Origin: Desulfotignum sp.
GTDB taxonomy: Bacteria > Desulfobacterota > Desulfobacteria > Desulfobacterales > Desulfobacteraceae
Length of the DNA: 64,000 bases
Direction: 5' to 3'
Assembly: GCA_021737695.1 (NCBI GenBank)
Contig: JAIPDL010000002.1
Coordinates: 62,001-126,000, forward strand
Under the pieces are notes generated by a model. It made no database searches and had not been told where the DNA came from. It worked only from the letters and a program-made list of their open reading frames with translations. Shown one piece after another: positions 29,161 to 38,209 of this stretch (its first letter is position 1; each line of letters starts with the position of its first letter). The position numbers were made by a program, and so were the translations under genes.

Positions 29161-30015
29161 TTATGATTTTTGCAGGTAGACTTCCATTTCCTGTCCGTTT
29201 TCAGTGAGCTTGGCCGGCAGGTTGAGCAGTTCTGAAATAATTTTCATTCCCCGGTACCACATGGCGGACACCTGCGTTTTTTCACACAGCGTGACACTGT
29301 GTGTTTTAAATCGAACAACCTCAAAACCGGTTTTTGCTGCCAGCGCGGTCATGGAATGTCTGCAAAAAAAACTGATATGCCCCCCATGTCGCCGGATATC
29401 AAAATAATGCCATTCTCCCTTGATGGCCTGTACGGTCCAGGAGCGGGTATTGGCCGTCCGGATGACCAGAATCCCCCCTTTTTTTAACACCCGGTTGCAT
29501 TGCGTTAACAAGGCATTGGGATTTTTCACATGCTCAATCACCTCAAACAGGGTAATGACATCATAGGCGGCTTCCGGAAAATTCATCTCTTCCAAAAATC
29601 CGTGAAACACGTTCAAACCTGCCTGCTGTGCGGCAATGGCAGCATTTTTTGCCGGTTCAACCCCCTCACAGGTCATTCCCAGACGTTCGGCTGTAAAAAT
29701 GAACGCCCCATTGGAACAGCCCACATCCAGCAGTTTAAGGCGTGTCAGGTCTTTTTTTGTCACCTGACGGATATTTCTAAGGGTTTTTTTGGTACTGTGT
29801 TCCAGACTGGCCACATCTTCCGGTGAAGGCCAGGTGCCTTCGGCCCGGTCGAATTCAGCCATGGATTCATGGTATTCAGCTTCAGTGACCTGACTGAACA
29901 GATGGTTGCAGGCCGTGCATCTGAGAAGACATCCCTGTGTCAAAACAATATCTGTCTGTGTCAGAGGCGCGTCACACCCCATGGGGCAAAGATTCATATA
30001 CGTGTCTGATTTCAT
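29161..30015 (-). CDS. Class I SAM methyltransferase with N-terminal zinc-ribbon-like segment
   Basis: A 284-residue protein. The first 45 residues carry paired cysteines (CPMGCD and CLLRCTACNHLF) that look like a metal-binding ribbon. A Rossmann methyltransferase follows: LKLLDVGCSNGAFIFTAERLG (motif I), GVEPAKNA, FHGFLEEMNF, YDVITLFEVIEHVKNP and RVLKKGGILVIRTAN. Sugar-modifying methyltransferases in polysaccharide clusters share this plan. It is the last gene of the LPS operon running from lptF, 3 bases after the preceding glycosyltransferase, and converges with the kdn operon. Confidence 0.82.
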   Translation of the reverse strand: MKSDTYMNLCPMGCDAPLTQTDIVLTQGCLLRCTACNHLFSQVTEAEYHESMAEFDRAEGTWPSPEDVASLEHSTKKTLRNIRQVTKKDLTRLKLLDVGCSNGAFIFTAERLGMTCEGVEPAKNAAIAAQQAGLNVFHGFLEEMNFPEAAYDVITLFEVIEHVKNPNALLTQCNRVLKKGGILVIRTANTRSWTVQAIKGEWHYFDIRRHGGHISFFCRHSMTALAAKTGFEVVRFKTHSVTLCEKTQVSAMWYRGMKIISELLNLPAKLTENGQEMEVYLQKS

Positions 30016-30018
30016 ACG

Positions 30019-30810
30019 TTAATTTTCCGGCAAATTGGTATCCAGAAAGGATGCCAGGTTCTTTGACTGTAAATGACATTTTGCATATTTGTAAAACGTT
30101 CCTTCAAAATTACCTAAAGCGATGATAACACCGGGCCAGCCGTCCAGAAACCCCAGTTTCAACACATAAAGAGAAAATGCGGCCCATACCCCGTGGAGCA
30201 GGGCGCTGGCCATGCTGGGTCTTTTGCCTGCCGCATACATTTTCTGGGCGCCCAGCGTCGAATACCGGTTGGCCTTGTGGATGATCTCTTCCAGATTTTT
30301 AAACGGAATCTGATGAATAAATGATTTCAAGGTGCCGCAGGACTTTTCGCTCATCACTTCATACCGCTCGTGCACGGCATCGTTTTCAAACCAAAGCGCG
30401 CCTTTTCTGAATACCTGGGGCTGGCGGAAATCCGGGTAAAACCCCCCGTGGCGAATCCATTTTCCCATAAAATAGTTGCGCCGGGGCACATAATAGGCAT
30501 CTTTGCTGTCCGGGTCATGGATAATCCGGGAAATCTCCTCTCTGGCCGCCTTTGTACAGCGTTCATCCGCATCCAGGCTGAAAATCCAGTCATGGGTGCA
30601 GGCGGAAATGGCCTGGTTTCTCAAATCGCCAAATCCTTTGAACGGAATCTGGACTACCCGGGCCCCGAGGTCCTGGGCAATGGCTGCGGTGCGATCCGTG
30701 CTGAAGGAGTCCGCCACAATGATTTCATCCGCCCAGGCCACACTTTGGACCGCATCCGGGATTTTATCTTCTTCATTAAAAGCGATAATGTAAACCGATA
30801 GTTTTGCCAT
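30019..30810 (-). CDS. GT2-family glycosyltransferase, WaaE/KdtX-like
   Basis: A 263-residue GT-A enzyme similar to the LPS core beta-1,4-glucosyltransferase WaaE. Seen: LSVYIIAFNEEDKIPDAVQSVAWADEIIVADSFSTDRT (in parts, residues 4-42), IPFKGFGDLRNQAI, IFSLDADERC with the DxD-like acidic site, then RRNYFMGKWIRHGGFYPDFRQPQVFRKG and HERYEV, typical of the WaaE subgroup. It lies within the LPS operon; the sugar added is not certain. Confidence 0.85.
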   Translation of the reverse strand: MAKLSVYIIAFNEEDKIPDAVQSVAWADEIIVADSFSTDRTAAIAQDLGARVVQIPFKGFGDLRNQAISACTHDWIFSLDADERCTKAAREEISRIIHDPDSKDAYYVPRRNYFMGKWIRHGGFYPDFRQPQVFRKGALWFENDAVHERYEVMSEKSCGTLKSFIHQIPFKNLEEIIHKANRYSTLGAQKMYAAGKRPSMASALLHGVWAAFSLYVLKLGFLDGWPGVIIALGNFEGTFYKYAKCHLQSKNLASFLDTNLPEN

Positions 30811-30813
30811 ACA

Positions 30814-31653
30814 TCATCCTGCTGTGTCTGGTGAATTTAAATCATACAATGATCCATGTGCTTCCAGGCGGTTCAGCCCGTTTCTGCATACATGGGAATC
30901 CGCAGCCATGGCTTTTTCCAGCAGGCGATCATTGTCCGAAAGCCGGTTTCGGGGATTTTCCCGGTGCCACAGATGATAACACACGGCCCGGAAAGGGTGA
31001 TCCTTGCGAACCAGGCCGTGTTTGAACAACCGGACTGCAAATTCGGAATCCTCCCGGCCCCATCCCTCAAAATCATGGTTGAATCCGTTCACTGCAACCA
31101 CATCAGTTTTAAAAACCCCCATATTACAACTCCGGATGCCTGACAACCCATGGCTTTTTTTCAGACCCGGAAAAAACGGAATTCGAAAGATATGGTGGGC
31201 ATTGCCCAGATGCCCTGCCAGTGCATACAAAAGAAGACGGCCAAAAGCAAAACAATCGGTTATGTGAAACGCCGGAGATGTGCGTTCATCCACCAATACC
31301 CGTTTCCCCTGAAAAAAACATCCGGGCTCCGATAGAGCCAGGTGATCAGCCAGGAAATGGGGACCGGGGATACAATCGCCATCCAGAAACACCAGATAAT
31401 CTCCTGACGCGGCGGCAACGGCTTTGTTCCTTGCCCGGGCGGCCCGGAAACCCAGATCTTTTTGCCAGACATGAAAAACAGCCGGGCCGGGCCGGTGCCT
31501 GAAACCGGTCAGCATCACCCGGGTCTCAGGCCCGGAGCCGTCATCCGCCACCAGGATCTCATCCGGAAGCCGGGTCTGGGTATACAGGCCTTGCAGCACT
31601 TTTTTCAGCGCATCCGGCCGGTTATAGGTGGTGACGATGACAGACAGTTTCAT
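30814..31653 (-). CDS. GT2-family glycosyltransferase with GT27-like C-terminus
   Basis: A 279-residue GT-A enzyme: SVIVTTYNRPDALKKVLQGLYTQTRLPDEILVADDGS (in parts) at the N-terminus, a YLVFLDGDCIPGP metal-binding motif around residue 95, and FEGWGREDSEFAVRLFKHG, the galactosyltransferase-like C-terminal domain. The ATG overlaps the stop of the preceding heptosyltransferase gene by four bases. It probably builds the LPS core; donor unknown. Confidence 0.85.
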   Translation of the reverse strand: MKLSVIVTTYNRPDALKKVLQGLYTQTRLPDEILVADDGSGPETRVMLTGFRHRPGPAVFHVWQKDLGFRAARARNKAVAAASGDYLVFLDGDCIPGPHFLADHLALSEPGCFFQGKRVLVDERTSPAFHITDCFAFGRLLLYALAGHLGNAHHIFRIPFFPGLKKSHGLSGIRSCNMGVFKTDVVAVNGFNHDFEGWGREDSEFAVRLFKHGLVRKDHPFRAVCYHLWHRENPRNRLSDNDRLLEKAMAADSHVCRNGLNRLEAHGSLYDLNSPDTAG

Positions 31654-32666
31654 GGTGCCTCTGTTTTCCGGTAAATGGCATCATGCACCTGATCCACGGC
31701 CAGGTTTTTCATGCACCTGAAATCATACCGGGTGCAGGGAGATTTTGCATAACAGGGGGCACAGGGCAGATCCAGCTGAATCACCGTGTGAATGTCTCCA
31801 TAAGGACCGGTGCGCACCGGGTTGGCCGGACCGAAAATGGCAAACACCGGAATGTTCAGGGCGGCGGCCAGGTGCATGGGACCGGTGTCGTTGCACACAA
31901 AAAACGAACCACCCTTGATCACGGGGATCAGTTCCTTGAGCCGGGTCTTTCCGGCAATGGAAATAGCGTTTCCCTGTGAATGGGCCACCACGGTATCAGC
32001 AATACCCGCTTCATTGTCAGATGCGATGATCACACAGGGCAGAGCCAGGCGGGACGCCAGTTCTCCGAATTTTTCCGCCGGCCACTGGTTGGCCGGTTTA
32101 CCGGCGGACGGGGCCATGACCACATACTTTTCCGGCAGGGTCTGCAAAATGTCCGGGGCGGGATCATAGGGTGCCAGGGGATATTCAATGGAATTGATCT
32201 CGCACCCCATGTACCGGGCGATCTCAAGATACCGGTCAATGGCGTGAATTTTCATGCTGCCGTGAATCCTGTGGGTATAAAAAAACGGACTGCCTTCATC
32301 GGATTCCGCAAATCCCAGCCGGACCGGGGCTTTGGAAAACCAGGTGATCACCCCGGACCGGAACAGCCCGGACAGGTCAATGGTCACATCATACCCCACC
32401 CGGCCCAGCTGTTTTTTCAAAGACAGAATTTCTTTGACCGTGTCGTTCAGACGGGACCATTGTTTCCATTGGTCTTTTTTAATCACCCACAGGGTGTGGA
32501 TCAGGGGATGACCTTCCAGAAAGGGATGCAGCCCGTGTGCCACCACCCAGTCCACCCGGGCATGGGGAAACCGTTTTTTTGTCGCATCAAGGAACGGCAG
32601 TGAATGAATGATGTCTCCAAAGGCACTGGGCTTGATGATCAGAATTTTTTGAATGGATGAAAACAG
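31650..32666 (-). CDS. GT9 heptosyltransferase, WaaC-like, probable CTG start
   Basis: A GT9 enzyme that transfers heptose from ADP-heptose to the LPS inner core. The N-terminal ILIIKPSAFGDIIHSLPFL is the family's first strand and loop, but no ATG, GTG or TTG lies ahead of it after an in-frame TGA. The frame has AAGGAG, seven bases, then CTG (32666-32664), giving 338 residues; a GTG 37 codons later would delete the donor-site loop. Other marks: APSAGKPANQWPAEKFGELA, CNDTGPMHLAAALNIPVFAIFG and a four-Cys-like C-terminal CAPCYAKSPCTRYDFRCM. It overlaps the next gene by four bases. Confidence 0.85.
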   Translation of the reverse strand: MFSSIQKILIIKPSAFGDIIHSLPFLDATKKRFPHARVDWVVAHGLHPFLEGHPLIHTLWVIKKDQWKQWSRLNDTVKEILSLKKQLGRVGYDVTIDLSGLFRSGVITWFSKAPVRLGFAESDEGSPFFYTHRIHGSMKIHAIDRYLEIARYMGCEINSIEYPLAPYDPAPDILQTLPEKYVVMAPSAGKPANQWPAEKFGELASRLALPCVIIASDNEAGIADTVVAHSQGNAISIAGKTRLKELIPVIKGGSFFVCNDTGPMHLAAALNIPVFAIFGPANPVRTGPYGDIHTVIQLDLPCAPCYAKSPCTRYDFRCMKNLAVDQVHDAIYRKTEAP

Positions 32667-32697
32667 TTTTTTTCTCCTTGAAATTCAGGGTCCAGGC

Positions 32698-33744
32698 TTA
32701 TGAATCCAGAATCCGGCAACAGGTGTCAAACACCATGTCCACCGTGATCCGCTCCATGCAGGCATGATCCGTGGGACAATCATCTTTTAAACAGGGGGCA
32801 CAGGGAACCGGCATCCGGATCACGGTGCTGGCCGGGCTGTCCGGGGAAGTGGCCTTCGGATCGGTGGAACCGATAATGGCCACCTGGGAAATATTCAAGG
32901 CAGCGGCTGCGTGCATGAGTCCTGAATCATTGGTGACAAACAAATCACACTGGTGTATCAGGGCAAACGCCTGGCCCAGGGTGGTTTCACCGGCCAGGTT
33001 CACGCAGCACCCCGGTGCCATGGCACCAACCTGTTCGCCCAGGGCCCGGTCTTTAGGCCCCCCGAAAATCAGAATCCGCGTGTCATAGGTTTTGGCCAGT
33101 CGTTTGCACAAGGCGGCATATCGATCCGGAAACCAGCGTTTGGCGGTTCCACCCGTGGCCCCGGGGTTGATGCCCAGAACCGGCGTTGCCGCCATGGTGT
33201 TGATCTGTGCCAACCGATGGACAGCAGCATCCCGGTCGGATGATGACATATGCAGGTCCATGTTTCGGCCGTGGGTTGTCAGTCCGGCACCGGTGAGAAT
33301 CCCCAGATAATAATCGATCAGATGTGTTTTTTTCAGTGCCGGATCCAGCGGAATCGCCGGCTTGAGCAGCCAGGTTCTGGCATCGGTATTGTATCCCACC
33401 CGCACCGGAACCTGGGCCAGACTCACCAGCAGAGCGGCCTCAAAGGCATTCTGCATGAGAATCGCCAGGTCAAACTGCCGCTGCCGGATATCTGATGTCA
33501 GGCGCAGGGTTCCCCTACCCATTTTGTGGCGGCCTGCTGCGTCATACACCATCACGTCATCCACATATGGGTTGTTTTCATATACGGGAATCACCCAGGG
33601 TTTGGCCAGCACCGTGATATGCGCATCCGGAAAATTTTTGCGCACCGCCCGGATCACGGGTGTGGTCATAATGGCATCCCCCACCCAGTTGGCGGCCCGG
33701 ATCAGAATTCTGGGGCATGATGGAATGGATAAACTTTTCTTCAT
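32698..33744 (-). CDS. waaF: Lipopolysaccharide heptosyltransferase II
   Basis: A 348-residue GT9 enzyme that adds the second heptose to the LPS core. Seen: ILIRAANWVGDAIMTTPVIRAVRK at the N-terminus (in parts), LGINPGATGGTAKRWFPDRYAAL, LIFGGPKDRALGEQVG, FVTNDSGLMHAAAALNISQVAIIGSTDP (in parts) and the C-terminal cysteines CAPCLKDDC. The frame runs further upstream, but only the ATG at 33744 gives the family's start, and it is just 19 bases after the acyltransferase stop. Confidence 0.92.
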   Translation of the reverse strand: MKKSLSIPSCPRILIRAANWVGDAIMTTPVIRAVRKNFPDAHITVLAKPWVIPVYENNPYVDDVMVYDAAGRHKMGRGTLRLTSDIRQRQFDLAILMQNAFEAALLVSLAQVPVRVGYNTDARTWLLKPAIPLDPALKKTHLIDYYLGILTGAGLTTHGRNMDLHMSSSDRDAAVHRLAQINTMAATPVLGINPGATGGTAKRWFPDRYAALCKRLAKTYDTRILIFGGPKDRALGEQVGAMAPGCCVNLAGETTLGQAFALIHQCDLFVTNDSGLMHAAAALNISQVAIIGSTDPKATSPDSPASTVIRMPVPCAPCLKDDCPTDHACMERITVDMVFDTCCRILDS

Positions 33745-33763
33745 TGTTTTTCTAATCAAAAGG

Positions 33764-34669
33764 TTACCGGGATTCCTGTTTAGGCCACAGGCACCAGGGT
33801 TTGGTCTTCCACCGGTTGTGCACCCAGAAATACTGATCCGGATACTGGCGGACCATGGTTTCCACGGCCGTGACAAACCCCTGGGTATTGGCTTCAATAT
33901 CTGCGATGGCATCTCCAGTGACTGTCACAGGTACCTCCGGCAGAAACCGGATAAAAAAATGTCTGCCATGACGAACGGTATACAGAGGCACCACGGGCGC
34001 ATGGGTTTTCATGGCCAGCTTGGCCAGGCCGCTGTTGGTGCAGGCCGGCCGATCGAAAAACCGGACAAACACCCCTTTGTACCAGTCCACGTTCTGATCG
34101 ATCAGGGTCCCCACCACCCCGCCGGCTGCCAGGATGTCCTCCAGTTTTCTGGAGGCCCCCCGCATGGGGATCATGGTCACCCCGAACCGTTGCCGCAAGT
34201 CCCGCATCATTTTTTCCAGGGGTTCAAAATCCAGTTTGCGGTAGATGGCATATCCTTTTAATCCAGTACCTTCAATGGCCGGAAGCAGCATCTCAAAATT
34301 GCCCATGTGGCCGGAAATCACGAGTACGCCTTTACCTCTGGCATGGGCGTTTATCACATGTTCCAGACCCTGAATCGTGAAATGTGACAAAAACCGGGAT
34401 TTAGAGAGTTTCATCGACCAGGCCACTTCAAACAGCATGGATGCAATGTTGACAAACACCTGCCGGGCGGTTTGCTCGATTTTTTCTTCTGACCATTCAT
34501 GGCCGAATGCCCAGGTCAGGTTGTCCAGGGTGATGTTGCGATGGCGTTTATCCAGCCGGAACCATAATTGTCCCAGGATCCGGGCAAACAAATCTGCCAC
34601 AGGAACCGGTATATACCCCAGAACTGAAACAGCCCTTTTCAACAACCAGTATATCTGTTCATCTTTCAT
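33764..34669 (-). CDS. LpxL/HtrB-type lipid A late acyltransferase
   Basis: A 301-residue lysophospholipid-acyltransferase-family protein that would acylate Kdo-lipid A at the inner face of the inner membrane. The N-terminus has a membrane-associated segment (VLGYIPVPVADLFARILG). The catalytic HxxxxE motif is GHMGNFE. Further marks are RGASRKLEDILAAGGVVGTLIDQNVDWYKGVFV (in parts), FFDRPACTNSGLAKLAMKT and YFWVHNRWKTKP near the C-terminus. Whether it is the LpxL or LpxM equivalent is not resolved. Confidence 0.9.
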   Translation of the reverse strand: MKDEQIYWLLKRAVSVLGYIPVPVADLFARILGQLWFRLDKRHRNITLDNLTWAFGHEWSEEKIEQTARQVFVNIASMLFEVAWSMKLSKSRFLSHFTIQGLEHVINAHARGKGVLVISGHMGNFEMLLPAIEGTGLKGYAIYRKLDFEPLEKMMRDLRQRFGVTMIPMRGASRKLEDILAAGGVVGTLIDQNVDWYKGVFVRFFDRPACTNSGLAKLAMKTHAPVVPLYTVRHGRHFFIRFLPEVPVTVTGDAIADIEANTQGFVTAVETMVRQYPDQYFWVHNRWKTKPWCLWPKQESR

Positions 34670-34683
34670 TGCTTATAGATGTC

Positions 34684-35823
34684 TCACGTTTGAATGCGGG
34701 TTTCAACCAGACGGCAAAACCCGGATTCATTTTCAAGTGTCAGGGTGATTCCAATGACGGCCAGATCCAGAGGCCAGACAATATCTTTGTCCAGCCTGGC
34801 CCAGTCTTTCTGGGTGGTCACCAGCATGGCTGCATTCAAAGCCTTTGCCCGGTGCCGGATCTGTAAAATGTCAGCCCTCTTATACCGGTAATGATCCTCA
34901 AATTCAAGGTGATCCAGGACATTTGCGCCGACCCCCTGGATGGTGCGAAAAAACGCCCGGTTGTCGGCAATACCGGAAAACAGAACCGCGGACACGCCGT
35001 TAAGATTGTCTGACAACGGAGGTGTTTCTGATTTTTTTTGCGGGGTAAAAAACAATTGGCTGTTTCGGGAACCGGCCGGATAAACCCCCGCCAGAAACGG
35101 CTGGTGCCGGCTGTAGAACACGGGCAGATCCGGCGCAAGCGCTGAAACCGGATGGGACGAGTTCCCAAGGATTTCCGGACACCGGGTCAGAATCACGGCA
35201 TCGGCCCTGGCCAGGGCCTGGGCTGCGGGTTCCCTGAGGCGGCCGGCCGGCAGCATCCGCCCATTTCCCAATGGCACATCATGATCCATCAGGACCAGAT
35301 CCAGGTCGCGCTGCAGCTGCCTGTGCTGGAACCCGTCGTCCAGAACCACCACATCCACATCCAACTGGTCCAGGGCCATGCATCCGGCCCGGTACCTGTC
35401 TTTTCCCACCACCACGGGAAACCGTTTCAGGCAGGCCATCATATAGGGTTCATCCCCGGCCGCCCCCGCATCCAGAAACATTCGGGTGCCGTTGCTCACA
35501 ATGGCAGCCGAATGGTTCAGACTGCCTTTGTATCCCCGACTGATGACCACGGGTTTTTTGCCCGATTCACTCAACATCTTTGCCAGATACACAGTCATGG
35601 GTGTTTTCCCTGTTCCTCCGGCCATGATATTGCCCACGGAAATGACTGGACAGGGCAAATGTTTCCGGGGAATCCGACCGGATTGGTACCAGCGGTTCCG
35701 AAGAACTGCACCGGCCTGATATCCGTAAGACACCGCTTTGAGCAGGGTATCAAAGGACAGAAAAGGCACGGGATACTGTCGTTTGGATGCACGAATAATT
35801 CTTTTTTCCAGGGCCTTAAACAT
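34684..35823 (-). CDS. lpxK: Tetraacyldisaccharide 4'-kinase LpxK
   Basis: A 379-residue kinase that phosphorylates the 4' position of lipid A disaccharide. The Walker A motif is VGNIMAGGTGKTP (about residues 62-74), preceded by a hydrophobic N-terminal helix that docks on the membrane. Others are VISRGYKG, GDEPYMMA, VVVGKDRYRAG, VVLDDGFQHRQLQRDLDLVLMD (in parts) and LLPAGRLREP. The length is slightly above typical. It overlaps waaA by 8 bases. Confidence 0.95.
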   Translation of the reverse strand: MFKALEKRIIRASKRQYPVPFLSFDTLLKAVSYGYQAGAVLRNRWYQSGRIPRKHLPCPVISVGNIMAGGTGKTPMTVYLAKMLSESGKKPVVISRGYKGSLNHSAAIVSNGTRMFLDAGAAGDEPYMMACLKRFPVVVGKDRYRAGCMALDQLDVDVVVLDDGFQHRQLQRDLDLVLMDHDVPLGNGRMLPAGRLREPAAQALARADAVILTRCPEILGNSSHPVSALAPDLPVFYSRHQPFLAGVYPAGSRNSQLFFTPQKKSETPPLSDNLNGVSAVLFSGIADNRAFFRTIQGVGANVLDHLEFEDHYRYKRADILQIRHRAKALNAAMLVTTQKDWARLDKDIVWPLDLAVIGITLTLENESGFCRLVETRIQT

Positions 35824-37126
35824 ATTTCCCCCCGGTCTTCAGTGGTGACAGCATCGCCAATGTCCGGTCCACTGCACCGGCGTTTTCTTCCAACACGGTA
35901 AATGCGCGATGTCCCATTTGCACGGCATGATCCGGACACGCCAGTAGATCAGCCAGGGTATCGGCCAGGGCGGTTGCATCTTCCACCTGACAGGCCCCTG
36001 CCCGGGCCAGCAGCAGATCTGCCACTTCAGCAAAATCTTCCATGTGCGGACCGAACAATATCGGTTTTTTGAACATGGCCGGTTCCAGCGGATTATGGCC
36101 GCCGCAGGGCACCAGAGACCCGCCGATAAAGGCGGCATCACACACGGCATAAGCTTTTCCCAGCACGCCCAAACAGTCCAGAAGCATCACTGGTGCATCT
36201 TTGGGCCGGGTTCGGGTGGTAGAAAGCAATATCGATTCCCCTCCTTTTTTTGCCAGATCCCGGACCACCTGTTTGCACCGGCCCGGATCCCTGGGCGCGA
36301 TCATGAGTTTCAGGTCCGGCACCTGCTGGCGCACCTGCTGAAAAACCTCCCACATCATGGATTCTTCTTTGGGGTGGGTGGATCCAGCCACCCACAATGG
36401 TTGAGTATCATCCATATAAAACCAGCTTTTTAACTCGTTTTTCTCTGTGTCGGTCATGGTTTTCAGCGGATAATCAAATTTGATGTTCCCGGCCAGAGTC
36501 AACCGGGACATGGGAACCCCGAGGGAATTGAACCGTTCCAGATCACGACGGGTCTGCACCGCCACATGGGTCAACCTGGAAAAAAAAAGCGACCCGGCCG
36601 GCCCCAGCCGGCGGTACCCGTGAAAAGACCGGCGTGACAGCCTGGCATTCACCAGAACCACTGGAATTTGCTTCCGGTCCATGGCATGAAGAAATCCCGG
36701 CCACAGGTCGGTTTCCACCAGACAGACCCAAGCCGGATCAATCTTTTTCCGGACCCTTGCAACGGCCCAGGGCAGATCAAAAGGAAAATACGCCAGTTGG
36801 GAAACCAGGGGGGGATCCGCCCGGCAGAACAGGGTGCGGGCCGTATCATAACCGGTCCGGGTGGATGCCGTAAAAACGATCGGCGTCTGTGGAAAATGAT
36901 CATGAACCGCCATAACAAGGGGCAGGGCCGATTTAACTTCCCCCACGGAAAGGGCGTGAATCCAGACCGGTTTTCGAAGACCGGTCTGTTTTTTTATTCC
37001 GGTACTCAGCCCTAAACGCTGCAGCAGATTGGCCCGCCTTTTTTTCGACACCAGCCACACAATCGGCAAAAAAGGCAGCACCAATATGAATCCCGTAATT
37101 CCCAGGATGTGATAACACCAGATCAT
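35816..37126 (-). CDS. waaA: 3-deoxy-D-manno-octulosonic acid transferase
   Basis: A 436-residue GT30 enzyme that transfers Kdo (or Kdo8N, given the kdn genes) from its CMP form to lipid A at the cytoplasmic face. One N-terminal membrane helix precedes HALSVGEVKSALPLV with the catalytic Glu, TASTRTGYDTAR, YFPFDLPWAVARVRKKI, VLVNARLSRRSFHGY, VWVAGSTHPKEE, AAFIGGSLVPCGGHNPLEPAMFKKPILFGPHMEDF (in parts). Only one domain is present; the number of Kdo residues added cannot be told. Confidence 0.94.
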   Translation of the reverse strand: MIWCYHILGITGFILVLPFLPIVWLVSKKRRANLLQRLGLSTGIKKQTGLRKPVWIHALSVGEVKSALPLVMAVHDHFPQTPIVFTASTRTGYDTARTLFCRADPPLVSQLAYFPFDLPWAVARVRKKIDPAWVCLVETDLWPGFLHAMDRKQIPVVLVNARLSRRSFHGYRRLGPAGSLFFSRLTHVAVQTRRDLERFNSLGVPMSRLTLAGNIKFDYPLKTMTDTEKNELKSWFYMDDTQPLWVAGSTHPKEESMMWEVFQQVRQQVPDLKLMIAPRDPGRCKQVVRDLAKKGGESILLSTTRTRPKDAPVMLLDCLGVLGKAYAVCDAAFIGGSLVPCGGHNPLEPAMFKKPILFGPHMEDFAEVADLLLARAGACQVEDATALADTLADLLACPDHAVQMGHRAFTVLEENAGAVDRTLAMLSPLKTGGKYV

Positions 37127-37132
37127 GGCCGT

Positions 37133-38209
37133 TTATTCCGTGTTGATAAGAAAAATGATGCCGCCGCACAAAAACAACGCATTGGCCACCCAGGGCGCCA
37201 CCATTGCGGGGAGCACCCCGGCATACCCCATGGACAGGCAGATGCCGTACACCACCCAGTAAAAAAAAGAGATGGCCACCCCCAGTCCGATGGCTCCGGG
37301 CAGGTTCACCCGGGCAAAAGACCGCATACCTGCTGCCGCTCCGGTCAGGGCCATGATGACACAGATAAAGGGAAATGCGATTTTCCCGTGCATGTCCACT
37401 TCATACGTGGTGGCATCATACCCTTCATCCCGGACTTTTTCCACATAGGCTTTCAGCTCGAAAAATCCCATTTCATCGGATTTTTTCACCCATTGGCCCA
37501 GGTCTTCCGGCACCAGGCCCAGATCCGACAGTCTCATATCCGACAGAGTCACATCATAATCGTGGGTGTCCGGGTTATAGGTCTGTTCCACCACATCCTC
37601 CAGAAGCCACTGCCCCAGCTCATATCTGCCAAAACGGGCATCGATGCGGGAAATCAGAGAAAAATCTTCCCCCAGAGTCGTGGCGCAGACACCGGCCACG
37701 GTTTTCTGGACCGGGTCAAAAAAACGGATGTGCACCAGCCGGTTGTCGGATTTGATCCAGATATTGTTCTGATTCTGGGTCATCTGATTTTGTTTCCGGA
37801 TCTCATACTGCCGGATATCATTGGATTTTGCCATGGACAACGGCACCAGGGATTCACCTAAAACAAACATTCCCCCGGCCATAATCAGACTGATGCCCAC
37901 TGCCGGTCTGATCAGAAAATACACGGAGATGCCTGACGATTTCACTGCGGTCAGTTCATTGTTCCGGTTCATCAGCCCGAACACGGTGATGGTGGCCAGC
38001 AGCACGGCGGCCGGAGTCAGTTGAACAAACATGAACGGCAGCTTGAGAACCACATACCAGAACGCATACACCAGTGAAATACTGGATTCCAGAAATTTGT
38101 CCATGCGGGACAGATAATCGATGATCACGAACAGCACCAGAATCAGGGCCTGAATCACCCCGAAAAAGGTCAGAAATTCTTTGAGCCAGTATCTATGCAG
38201 ACAGGTCAT
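37133..38209 (-). CDS. lptG: LPS export permease LptG
   Basis: A 358-residue inner-membrane component of the LptB2FG transporter that pulls LPS from the inner membrane. Six hydrophobic segments (three N-terminal, three C-terminal) enclose a periplasmic beta-jellyroll (about residues 110-260). Marks: YWLKEFLTFFGVIQALILVL at the N-terminus, LTPAAVLLATITVFGLMNRNNELTAVKSSGIS (in parts) and the C-terminal AIGLGVAISFFYWVVYGI. Its start overlaps the lptF stop by 17 bases. No lptB in the window. Confidence 0.93.
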   Translation of the reverse strand: MTCLHRYWLKEFLTFFGVIQALILVLFVIIDYLSRMDKFLESSISLVYAFWYVVLKLPFMFVQLTPAAVLLATITVFGLMNRNNELTAVKSSGISVYFLIRPAVGISLIMAGGMFVLGESLVPLSMAKSNDIRQYEIRKQNQMTQNQNNIWIKSDNRLVHIRFFDPVQKTVAGVCATTLGEDFSLISRIDARFGRYELGQWLLEDVVEQTYNPDTHDYDVTLSDMRLSDLGLVPEDLGQWVKKSDEMGFFELKAYVEKVRDEGYDATTYEVDMHGKIAFPFICVIMALTGAAAGMRSFARVNLPGAIGLGVAISFFYWVVYGICLSMGYAGVLPAMVAPWVANALFLCGGIIFLINTE

